Positions 1 through 5,691 of a DNA stretch of 5,691 nt are shown here, piece by piece. A program made the translations under genes and the position numbers. The notes under the pieces were generated by a model. It was not told the DNA's origin, made no database searches, and worked only from the letters and a program-made list of their open reading frames with translations. The stretch's first letter is position 1; every line of letters begins with the position of its first letter. This DNA comes from Chloroflexota bacterium (GTDB taxonomy: Bacteria; Chloroflexota; Anaerolineae; Anaerolineales; UBA11579), in assembly GCA_003486225.1 (NCBI GenBank), contig DNGN01000009.1:1-5691 (forward strand), written 5' to 3'.

Positions 1-1152
1 TGCCGGCGGTTGTTGCGGCTGATCCCCGCTCTCATGGGGACCTTGGCCGGCTGCCGGAAAACGATGGGGATCGGAGGCTGGGCGCTGCCAACCCACTTGA
101 TCCGACTTGATGGACGGTTCAGGGGGTGACCAGCGCACTTGGGCTTGCACGGACGGAACAGGCGAATATGCTAACAAAGCTCGGCGGACTGAACGCTGCA
201 CACCGGTGAATACTTCATCGGGGTCCGTGAAACGCACTTCGGCTTTGGTTGGATGTACATTTACGTCTACTTGGTTGGGGGGCAGGTCGATAAAGAGGGC
301 TGCCATTGGGTAACGCCCCACCATCAGCATGGAATGATAGCCCTGGATCAAGGCAGTAGATAAGGCAATATCCTGGACCCAGCGCCCGTTAATGAACAGG
401 GTAATCCCGCGCCGGTTGGACCTTGTCAGGCTGGTGGGGGAAATGAACCCAGAAACGCGGAATGCGTCATATTCTGAATTGACCTCCAACATCTGTCGGG
501 CAATATCCGTACTGAACAAAGCTGCCAGCACTTCACGGCGATCTCCACTGCCGCTGGTTTGCAGTGCATTACGCCCTTCCTGATCAAGTTGGAAGCGTAC
601 AAGGGGATACGCCAGAGCGTACCGTGTCACCAGGTCATCGATCTGGCGGCGTTCTGTGCTGTCAGTCTTTAGGAATTTCCGACGTGCGGGCACATTGTAA
701 AATAGATCTTCTACCCGCACCACCGTGCCGTGAGGCGCACCCACAGGTTGAGGCGGAGATTCGGTCTGCCCGGCCTCAATCAGCAGCCTGACACCCATTT
801 CAACATCCTGGGTTCGAGAAGTGATCGTAAAACGCGAAACTGAAGCGATCGAAGCCAGGGCTTCACCACGGAAACCCAGTGTGGTGATGTTGAATAGGTC
901 AGCTGCTGTCGATAACTTGCTGGTTGAATGGCGAGCAAGGGCTAAACTTAACTCATCAGATGGTATTCCCTGGCCATTATCCGCAACCTCGATCAATTTT
1001 TTCCCCGCGCCCTCAACCACAATCGTTAAATGGGTTGCGCCAGCGTCCAAACTGTTTTCAACTAGTTCTTTAACCACTGAGGCAGGTCTTTCAACGACTT
1101 CCCCGGCAGCAATCTGGGAGGCAACATCATCAGGTAGAATGTGGATTGACAT
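1..1152 (-). CDS. mutL: DNA mismatch repair protein MutL, N-terminal part (3' end outside the window)
   Basis: MutL is the GHKL-ATPase matchmaker of methyl-directed or nick-directed mismatch repair. It couples mismatch-bound MutS to strand incision and excision in the cytoplasm. The 384 visible codons read without interruption from ATG at 1152. The signature motifs sit at almost the same residue numbers as in E. coli MutL: QIAAGEVVERPASVVKEL at 14-30, ATPase motif I ENSLDAG at 32-38 (catalytic E29, Mg-binding N33), motif II DNGQGI at 58-63, motif III GFRGEAL at 93-99, DLFYNVPARRKFLK at 149-162, and transducer motif DVNVHPTKAEVRF at 296-308 with the ATP-contacting K303. From about residue 330 the chain becomes rich in Pro, Gln and Ser, which is the usual flexible linker. 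The C-terminal dimerisation domain, and any DQHAxExE endonuclease motif, would lie beyond base 1, so strand-incision ability cannot be judged. Family members are usually about 550-680 residues. The gene diverges from the sensor gene. Identification is firm. Confidence 0.97.
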   Translation of the reverse strand, partial: MSIHILPDDVASQIAAGEVVERPASVVKELVENSLDAGATHLTIVVEGAGKKLIEVADNGQGIPSDELSLALARHSTSKLSTAADLFNITTLGFRGEALASIASVSRFTITSRTQDVEMGVRLLIEAGQTESPPQPVGAPHGTVVRVEDLFYNVPARRKFLKTDSTERRQIDDLVTRYALAYPLVRFQLDQEGRNALQTSGSGDRREVLAALFSTDIARQMLEVNSEYDAFRVSGFISPTSLTRSNRRGITLFINGRWVQDIALSTALIQGYHSMLMVGRYPMAALFIDLPPNQVDVNVHPTKAEVRFTDPDEVFTGVQRSVRRALLAYSPVPSVQAQVRWSPPEPSIKSDQVGWQRPASDPHRFPAAGQGPHESGDQPQQPPA

Positions 1153-1158
1153 AACCAT

Positions 1159-1164
1159 TTCCTC
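1159..1164 (-). promoter_or_regulatory. Shine-Dalgarno site of mutL
   Basis: On the minus strand GAGGAA precedes the ATG at 1152 with a 6-base spacer. This site, together with the conserved MSIHILPDDVASQIAAGEV N-terminus aligning with the known MutL start, fixes the mutL start codon. No convincing -35/-10 pair for mutL was found upstream on the minus strand; only A/T-rich, low-scoring hexamers occur between 1200 and 1250. Confidence 0.75.
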
Positions 1165-1179
1165 AAAATACTGGGGGAT

Positions 1180-1234
1180 TTGAAATCCTTTCCAGAGTGG
1201 GTATAATTTACTAGCCTACATTTTACCGTATAAT
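1180..1234 (+). promoter_or_regulatory. possible tandem sigma-70-type promoters
   Basis: TTGAAA (1180-1185) is followed after 16 bases by a perfect TATAAT (1202-1207). A second perfect TATAAT (1229-1234) lies 16 bases after TTTACT (1207-1212), so the -10 of the first overlaps the -35 of the second. Transcripts would start near 1214 and 1241 and run toward the sensor gene with a leader of roughly 255-285 bases. They could instead serve a non-coding transcript. The assignment rests on hexamer matches in an A/T-rich stretch only, so chance occurrence is a real alternative. Confidence 0.35.
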
Positions 1235-1344
1235 CATAGTTGATTCTTGTGTCTCACCTATATTCGTTACCGTACCCAATACCCGAATTACAGGATACCA
1301 TCTTCCGGTATGTCATTTGGTGATTTCATCAGTTTACAGGCAGC

Positions 1345-1362
1345 TGCGCCAATTCTGGCGTA
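1345..1362. repeat. short inverted repeat / hairpin
   Basis: TGCGCCA (1345-1351) and TGGCGTA (1356-1362) pair across a four-base ATTC loop. The RNA stem is 7 bp with one G-U pair, or 5 bp of uninterrupted pairing next to the loop. The stem is followed by TTTATTG rather than a clean T-run, so a terminator is not well supported. It could be an operator half-site pair or a chance palindrome. Confidence 0.3.
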
Positions 1363-1466
1363 TTTATTGCACATTTGATTATGAAACCATCCCAGCATCA
1401 GGGTTTTCAGGGTACAAAAGACGACAATCTGCACACCATTTTCAGATGTATTCAAACCCGGCCACG

Positions 1467-1475
1467 TGCTATAAT
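1467..1475 (+). promoter_or_regulatory. extended -10 promoter of the sensor gene
   Basis: TGCTATAAT combines the TGn extension (1467-1469) with a perfect TATAAT (1470-1475). No good -35 hexamer sits 16-18 bases upstream, which is typical of extended -10 promoters. Transcription would begin near 1481-1483, leaving a leader of only about 15 bases that still includes the GAGG ribosome-binding site. This is the promoter best placed to drive the sensor/LysM pair. It is inferred from sequence only. Confidence 0.5.
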
Positions 1476-1482
1476 CCTGTGT

Positions 1483-1486
1483 GAGG
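1483..1486 (+). promoter_or_regulatory. Shine-Dalgarno site of the sensor gene
   Basis: GAGG at 1483-1486 (in the context GTGAGGATC) lies 10 bases before the ATG at 1497. The spacing is slightly long but workable. No closer purine-rich site exists, and the first in-frame hydrophobic helix follows within about 20 residues, which supports this start. Confidence 0.5.
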
Positions 1487-1496
1487 ATCGTAAAAA

Positions 1497-4385
1497 ATGG
1501 CAAACATCTTTAATCAAATCACAAATTTAATTGTTCAACCTTCAGGCAGCATGGTGTACCACCTGGTGATCGCTTTCATCTTCATCAGCATACTCCAGCC
1601 AGCATTAAGTTTTATTGCCACCGAGGATAAAAACCAGCGTAAACGCTTGCTGATCGGGGTTGGGCTGCTGATTGCCTCGCGATTATTGGTTTTCATTGTG
1701 TCCATCTTATCTATACTGGAAACCTCAGGAGTCAGCAATACCCTGGGTGTGGTTGAGCAGGTGGTCAACGCCCTGGACATCACGATCATTGTTTGGTTGT
1801 TTGCATTTCATAAAGGCCATAAGACCGGGGACATCGGGCTGGCATTATTTGGTCTATTGATTTTAGCCAGCGGCATCATCAGCACAATCTTTTGGGGAAT
1901 TCAAGGGGAGCCTGGAAGCTATATTCAAAGCAGTCTCGCCACTATCTGGGAGATGATTACCCTGGTTGTGATCCTGATTGGTCTTGTAACGATCTCCGTG
2001 TCCAAATCTCCAGCACGGATCCAGGGGCTGACCTTAATGACCATCTTGCTGCTGGGAGAAGGCTTTCAACTTTTTTATAAGACCCCCGGGATGGATTACT
2101 TCCCAATTTCTCGACTTGCCCATCTCATCGCCTTCCCTCTTTTGGTGGGTATACTGCAAAACTTCATCAGCGCCAGGACAGAATCCATTTTACCCAGTTT
2201 CGAAAGCGATCTCGATGACCAGGATTTTGAGGCGGTTGAGACAGATTACCCAGGTGGGATGATTGCCAAAGAGGAGGCCCAGAATGGCCTCTCAACCCAA
2301 TCCACATCCTCAATTGCGACCAAAGCATTAGAACTGAAAACTTATATAGATAGTCTTTCAATGGCCACTGCTTCCACTCCACAGGAGATCTGCAGTTCTT
2401 TCACCAAGCTGACCGCCCAGGCCCTACTGGCCGACGTCTGCATACTGCTTGCCCCACCAGACAGTAACGACCAGGTCCATTTGGTTGCTGGTTACGATTT
2501 AATCGTTCAAGAAAATATCAAGAGCACCTCTTTCGATTCCAATCTAATCCCGCGTTTTAAGAAGCTTTTTGAAAATGGACGGGCAATTCACCTGCTGGAT
2601 CAGGGCAATGAGAAGATGTCTCATTTTGCAGAAATTCTCCAGGTAGATGAGATCGGGAATATGATGGCTTTCCCAATTATGGGGGATGAAGATGAGATCA
2701 TTGCCATCATTGGCCTCCTCAGCCCATACTCCAAGCACATCTGGAATGCAGATGACCAGGAATATTTGCAATCAGCGACAGATCCGATCAAATCCCTGAT
2801 TCAAAAAGCGGTGGCCCCGGAAACAAGTCAACAAGCAACCGAATTTCTGAAAGAAGAGTTGGAAAAATCGGAGGCGGAGATCGTACAACTCCGTGAAGAA
2901 AAACAACGCCTGGAAGAACAGATTGAAGAGTTGTCCGCAAATATTGATCAAGGCCCACCATTACCACCAGAAATTGAAGACCTGATCGTTCAAACCAAGT
3001 CCCTAGAGTCAGCCATAAAAATGGTCCAGGAAGACAACCAGACACTCACGAAGCAAATAGGACAGTTAACCGCAGAGAATGAAGCTCTGGATCATGAAAA
3101 AAGCAAAACCCTGGCAGAGAAACAAGCCCTGGCCAAAGATCATGCCAGGTTATTGGAGGAGCAAAGGGTTCTAGCCACCGAACATGCCTTCGTTTTAGAG
3201 GAAAAGGCCGTATTTGAGAGCCAGGCAGAAGCCTCCCAGGATGTTCAAGCCCAAATTGACGCCTTAACCTTCGCCAATGATGATCTGGCAAGAAAGAATC
3301 AAGAAATCCTTGCCCAGGTAGAAATGCTTACCGATGAAAAAAATGAGCTTAAAATCCTCAGCGAGGAAATGGCCCAGCGTAATACCGGGATAGGCAAGAT
3401 AAGTGAAAAGCTGGAAGACCAAATCAGTGAGCTCCAGGAAGAAAACACCCTGTTACGCGAGAATTTAAGCCAGCTGCAGGGAGAACATGAGGGAATACTC
3501 ACCAGTCTTTCCGAAAATGATAGTCAATCCAATGGGTTGCAGGAAGAACTTAAGAAATCACTTGAGACCGCAGCGGAATTTGAACAAAAACTGGCAGAGG
3601 CCAATGAGGCACTTGAAGCACTTAAACAATTTAAGACCAAAGCCAATCAACAAACCCAATCAGATGAACAGGATGAGGTGATTGCTTCCATTGCCCAGGA
3701 ACTGCGCCAACCAATGTCATCCATCAGTGGATACACCGATTTATTGATCAGCGAATCTGTCGGGATATTGGGCGCGCTGCAGAAAAAATTCCTGGAGCGC
3801 GTCAAAGCCTCTATTGAACGTATGAACCAGTTGGTCAATGATCTGGTGAATGTGACTACCTTGGACTCGGGAAATTATCTTTTCACCTTACAGCCCTTGG
3901 AATTGATGGAGGTTTTTGATAACGCAATTGAGACCACCAGCGGACAATTCCGTGAGAAGGAAATCAGCCTGCGGGTCAACATTCATCCCAACCTCCCCAA
4001 GCTCCACACCGACAAAGATGCTTTGCAGCAGATTGTGCTCCATTTGCTGCAAAATGCTGGTACAGCAACCCCCACAGAAGGAGAAGTTCTCCTGAAGGCC
4101 CAGCTTTACGACAAAACCAACGATGATGTAATCCTGCTCTCCGTTACAGATACTGGAGAAGGTATCCCCAAAGAAGACCTCCCCCGGGTGTTCTCGCGCC
4201 TGTACAGGGCGGATAATCCCTTAATTGAGGGAGTTGGTGATACGGGTGTGGGTCTCTCGATTGCTAAAACCCTTACAGAAGCGCTTGGGGGGCGCATTTG
4301 GGTGGAAAGCGAACCGAATTCCGGCTCAACTTACAGTGTGCTGCTTCCTACAGTTTCCCCAGCCATGACAACGCAGGAAGGATAA
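1497..4385 (+). CDS. membrane-bound sensor histidine-kinase-like protein (7-TM, GAF, long coiled coil, DHp-like, HATPase_c) lacking the phospho-acceptor histidine
   Basis: The 962-residue protein is built like a two-component sensor. About seven hydrophobic helices fill residues 20-225 (near 20-40, 50-72, 84-105, 112-135, 145-168, 175-192, 205-223), recalling the 7-TM N-terminal sensor modules of some histidine kinases. A GAF-like domain follows at about 275-440. Charged coiled coil occupies about 446-712, broken near a PPLPPE stretch (487-492). A DHp-like helical pair spans 725-792 and an HATPase_c domain 830-950. ATP-site motifs are clear: N853 in the N-box, DTGEGIP (885-891, G1), FSRLYRAD (899-906, F), GVGLSIAK (917-924, G2), and GGRIWVES near the end. 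The H-box, normally HELRTP, reads QELRQP, with Q734 (CAG, 3696-3698) in place of the phosphorylated histidine. The N-box is also atypical (H849 where Asn is common; T856 where Lys is common). Family knowledge predicts that such a protein cannot autophosphorylate in the usual way, so it may be a pseudokinase, a partner of another kinase, or an ATP-driven conformational switch. No response regulator is adjacent. The gene is followed after 3 bases by the LysM gene. Confidence 0.9.
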   Translation: MANIFNQITNLIVQPSGSMVYHLVIAFIFISILQPALSFIATEDKNQRKRLLIGVGLLIASRLLVFIVSILSILETSGVSNTLGVVEQVVNALDITIIVWLFAFHKGHKTGDIGLALFGLLILASGIISTIFWGIQGEPGSYIQSSLATIWEMITLVVILIGLVTISVSKSPARIQGLTLMTILLLGEGFQLFYKTPGMDYFPISRLAHLIAFPLLVGILQNFISARTESILPSFESDLDDQDFEAVETDYPGGMIAKEEAQNGLSTQSTSSIATKALELKTYIDSLSMATASTPQEICSSFTKLTAQALLADVCILLAPPDSNDQVHLVAGYDLIVQENIKSTSFDSNLIPRFKKLFENGRAIHLLDQGNEKMSHFAEILQVDEIGNMMAFPIMGDEDEIIAIIGLLSPYSKHIWNADDQEYLQSATDPIKSLIQKAVAPETSQQATEFLKEELEKSEAEIVQLREEKQRLEEQIEELSANIDQGPPLPPEIEDLIVQTKSLESAIKMVQEDNQTLTKQIGQLTAENEALDHEKSKTLAEKQALAKDHARLLEEQRVLATEHAFVLEEKAVFESQAEASQDVQAQIDALTFANDDLARKNQEILAQVEMLTDEKNELKILSEEMAQRNTGIGKISEKLEDQISELQEENTLLRENLSQLQGEHEGILTSLSENDSQSNGLQEELKKSLETAAEFEQKLAEANEALEALKQFKTKANQQTQSDEQDEVIASIAQELRQPMSSISGYTDLLISESVGILGALQKKFLERVKASIERMNQLVNDLVNVTTLDSGNYLFTLQPLELMEVFDNAIETTSGQFREKEISLRVNIHPNLPKLHTDKDALQQIVLHLLQNAGTATPTEGEVLLKAQLYDKTNDDVILLSVTDTGEGIPKEDLPRVFSRLYRADNPLIEGVGDTGVGLSIAKTLTEALGGRIWVESEPNSGSTYSVLLPTVSPAMTTQEG
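3075..3242 (+). repeat. 14-residue tandem repeats in the sensor's coiled coil
   Basis: Residues 527-582 of the sensor contain about four consecutive 14-residue (two-heptad) units. The two clearest are EKQALAKDHARLLE (541-554) and EQRVLATEHAFVLE (555-568). They are flanked by ENEALDHEKSKTLA (527-540) and a decayed unit starting EKAVFESQ (569-582). The shared pattern is an acidic first residue, Leu/Val at positions 4-5, and a hydrophobic-Glu or hydrophobic-Ala end. The DNA copies have diverged. This suggests that the stalk grew by in-frame duplication of heptad pairs. Confidence 0.6.
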
Positions 4386-4391
4386 ACCTTG
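4375..4391 (+). promoter_or_regulatory. ribosome-binding site and TTG start of the LysM gene, inside the sensor gene's end
   Basis: AGGAAGGA (4375-4382) forms the last coding bases of the sensor gene. It lies 6 bases before TTG (4389-4391), and the sensor's stop TAA (4383-4385) falls between them. This strong site decides the start. The next in-frame ATG (4422) has no comparable site and would remove the basic SNSRR segment that precedes the signal-peptide core. The arrangement suggests translational coupling. Confidence 0.75.
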
Positions 4392-5690
4392 AGCAACTCT
4401 CGTCGAAACCTGTATGCCCTCATGATTGCCGGGGTTTCCTTCATTGTGGTCATTGGAGCTATGCTGACAGCCCTGGCGGAAACCGGATTTTCGCCAGCCC
4501 AAGCAGGATCTGCCACCGATACAACCATCCCAATTTTAATCGCCACAACCAGGGGTTCAGCCGCAACACCGCCCTCAGCCCAACCAACAGCCACCCCGCT
4601 GGAGAATCCAGACCTGCCAGTAACGCCTACGAGTGCTGAACCTGCCACCAGCACATCTTCGGTTGTTTCAATATCCCCTACCTCCTCTTCAGTCACCCCT
4701 TCTGCCACTGTGCAGGCTACCCAAGTTAAAACCTGTACCCAACCGCTCGGTTGGACAACCTATACAGTGAAATCTGGCGATACGTTGTACAGCATCGCCA
4801 TCCGTTACCAATCTACCGTAGCCGCGTTGCAGGTTGGCAACTGTTTGGGAGGCACCACGAAGATCATCACAGGGTGGAAGCTTTGGGTTCCCAATAACGC
4901 CACCATTACGCCGAGCCAAACCCCTGTCCCCAGCTTAACCAAAGCAGTCTGCTACACTCTCACACTCTCCATTGTCGGGAATGGCAGCCAACTGACAGCC
5001 GCACCCCAAAAATCTGAGGGCTGCACAAACGGCTCGTATGTGTCTGGGGAGAAGGTTACCCTGACTGCTTCCGCAGCAGCCGGCTGGACCATTGGCAGTT
5101 GGACAGGGACTGATAATAATTCCAGTACAGTCAAAACCAATACCGTGACCATGCCAGCTAAAAATCACTCGGCCAGCGTGACCTATCTGGCCCCCACCTG
5201 CTATACGCTGACCATCTCACATACCGGCAGTGGTGGTGACCCAACAGTTTCGCCCGATAATTCAGCTGGATGCAGCACAGGTACCTATCAGGCAGGTGAG
5301 AAAATCACTCTGACTGCTTCCCCCAACCTTGGCTGGTCAGTCGCTTTTTGGACAGGCACCCAGGATGATAACAGTATTTCCACCAGCAATTCGGTCATCA
5401 TGCCGGCCAAGAACCATATTGCCAGCGTCGCCTACAAAGCCATTTGCTATACGCTGACCCTCAACTTCACCGGGACCGGGACAGCTCCATCGGCCGCACC
5501 TTCCAGTTCAGCCAGTTGCGCTGCCGGGTCCTATGTAGTGGATGAATATATCACCATCACTGCCAATCCAGGTAGCGGTGGAACCGTTAGCAGTTGGGTT
5601 GGCACCGACGACGACGGCAGCAAAGAACTCACCAACTACTGGACCATGCAGGCGAGCGATCATGCAGTCACGGTGAATTACTCGCCTTAA
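4389..5690 (+). CDS. secreted LysM-domain protein with three InlB-type repeats
   Basis: The 433-residue protein appears to be exported and to bind the cell envelope or extracellular glycans. A basic N-terminus (SNSRR) and hydrophobic core (8-30) end in ALA before E31, a plausible signal peptidase I site; if uncut it would be a membrane anchor. Residues 41-112 are a Thr/Ser/Pro/Ala-rich linker. A LysM domain follows at about 122-168, with the family hallmarks YTVKSGDTLYSIAIRY and the closing KLWVPN; LysM domains bind N-acetylglucosamine-containing polymers such as peptidoglycan. Three repeats of about 82 residues fill 188-433, each starting CYTLT and containing a GxYxxxExxT-like strand and a W-T/V-G-T turn. 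They resemble the divergent InlB B-repeat family (beta-grasp-like stalk or adhesion modules). All eight cysteines are outside the signal region: C116/C152 bracket the LysM, and each repeat has a pair exactly 24 residues apart. The last repeat ends directly at the stop codon, with no LPXTG or other anchor. It is probably co-transcribed with the sensor. The exact ligand is unknown. Confidence 0.88.
   Translation: MSNSRRNLYALMIAGVSFIVVIGAMLTALAETGFSPAQAGSATDTTIPILIATTRGSAATPPSAQPTATPLENPDLPVTPTSAEPATSTSSVVSISPTSSSVTPSATVQATQVKTCTQPLGWTTYTVKSGDTLYSIAIRYQSTVAALQVGNCLGGTTKIITGWKLWVPNNATITPSQTPVPSLTKAVCYTLTLSIVGNGSQLTAAPQKSEGCTNGSYVSGEKVTLTASAAAGWTIGSWTGTDNNSSTVKTNTVTMPAKNHSASVTYLAPTCYTLTISHTGSGGDPTVSPDNSAGCSTGTYQAGEKITLTASPNLGWSVAFWTGTQDDNSISTSNSVIMPAKNHIASVAYKAICYTLTLNFTGTGTAPSAAPSSSASCAAGSYVVDEYITITANPGSGGTVSSWVGTDDDGSKELTNYWTMQASDHAVTVNYSP
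4950..5687 (+). repeat. three tandem InlB-like protein repeats
   Basis: The repeats begin at codons 188, 271 and 353 (bases 4950, 5199 and 5445), a period of 83 then 82 codons. Conserved landmarks in each are CYTLT at the start, a second Cys 24 residues later (C212, C295, C377), the Y..(G/D)E.(I/V)T(L/I)TA strand, a W(T/V)GT turn followed by an Asp/Asn/Ser-rich loop, a Met-Pro-Ala or Met-Gln-Ala motif, and a V.Y finish. Copies 1 and 2 share the tract MPAKNH. Copy 3 is more diverged, with GGTV replacing the GW pair and MQASDH replacing MPAKNH. The repeats are diverged at DNA level, so this looks like an old duplication rather than a recent expansion. Confidence 0.85.
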
Positions 5691-5691
5691 A

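Larger units (their letters stand above)
1153..1496. other. divergent intergenic region between mutL and the sensor gene
   Basis: This 344-bp stretch has no convincing gene. The only open frames are a 22-codon plus-strand frame (1310-1378) and a 71-codon minus-strand frame starting at a TTG inside the sensor gene (1288-1503). Neither has a recognisable ribosome-binding site or family resemblance. The region contains plus-strand promoter-like hexamers near 1180-1234, a short inverted repeat at 1345-1362, a weak inverted repeat ATACC/GGTAT at about 1295-1311 (7-base loop), and the extended -10 element at 1467-1475. It presumably carries the promoters of both diverging units and is long enough to hold a leader or a small RNA, but nothing here proves one. 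Confidence 0.6.

Noticed and set aside
821..1183. 120-codon plus-strand open frame opposite mutL
   Set aside because: It lies antisense to the strongly conserved MutL ATPase motifs, which explain the sequence fully.
1345..1368. intrinsic terminator at the 1345-1362 hairpin
   Set aside because: The stem is short and the following bases TTTATTG do not form a proper T-run. There is also no plus-strand gene upstream in the window that would need termination here.
1310..1378. 22-codon plus-strand frame encoding a hydrophobic peptide
   Set aside because: It starts at an ATG without any Shine-Dalgarno sequence, and its length is easily reached by chance in this A/T-rich gap. It could only be revived by ribosome profiling or conservation.
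1288..1503. 71-codon minus-strand open frame overlapping the sensor start
   Set aside because: It starts at a TTG inside the sensor gene, lacks a ribosome-binding site, and its translation looks like no known family and has no clear domain pattern.
4298..4639. 113-codon plus-strand open frame overlapping the end of the sensor and the start of the LysM gene
   Set aside because: It is out of frame with both the G2 box of the sensor and the signal peptide of the LysM protein, and shows no domain of its own.
4331..4708. 125-codon minus-strand open frame across the junction of the sensor and LysM genes
   Set aside because: Its length comes from the low-complexity Thr/Ser/Pro codons of the LysM protein's linker read in reverse. 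The plus-strand genes have clear domains and a good ribosome-binding site.

Overview
The window holds three protein-coding genes. A mutL homologue lies on the minus strand, with its 3' end beyond base 1. Diverging from it, across a 344-bp non-coding gap, is a two-gene plus-strand cluster: a 962-residue membrane sensor of histidine-kinase architecture, and a secreted LysM protein carrying three InlB-type repeats. The composition is balanced and the ribosome-binding sites are conventional and purine-rich. The pattern (7-TM/GAF/coiled-coil kinase, Cys-flanked LysM behind a Ser/Thr/Pro linker, Cys-containing InlB-like repeats) resembles Chloroflexota, probably the Anaerolineae. That assignment is inference from general resemblance, not from a search or a marker gene.

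Layout: 1-1152 (minus) encodes the N-terminal 384 residues of MutL, with the complete GHKL ATPase and transducer domains; the C-terminal dimerisation/endonuclease part is outside the window. 1153-1496 is the divergent intergenic region. It contains several TATAAT-like -10 boxes on the plus strand, a small inverted repeat, and an extended -10 element just before the sensor gene. 1497-4385 (plus) encodes the sensor: about seven membrane helices, a GAF-like domain, about 265 residues of coiled coil, then DHp-like and HATPase_c domains. 4389-5690 (plus) encodes the secreted LysM/repeat protein. It starts at a TTG three bases after the sensor's stop codon, with its Shine-Dalgarno inside the end of the sensor gene, so the two are almost certainly co-transcribed and probably translationally coupled.

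The most notable observation is that the sensor keeps the ATP-binding G1, F and G2 boxes but has glutamine (Q734) where the phospho-accepting histidine of the H-box should be. It therefore looks like a pseudo-histidine kinase, or a kinase that does not autophosphorylate in the usual way. Its partner gene encodes a probable cell-envelope glycan-binding protein rather than a response regulator. A plausible but untested reading is an envelope-sensing pair in which the membrane protein acts by ATP-dependent conformational change or as a partner of another kinase. No mobile element, CRISPR array, tRNA or rRNA was seen.
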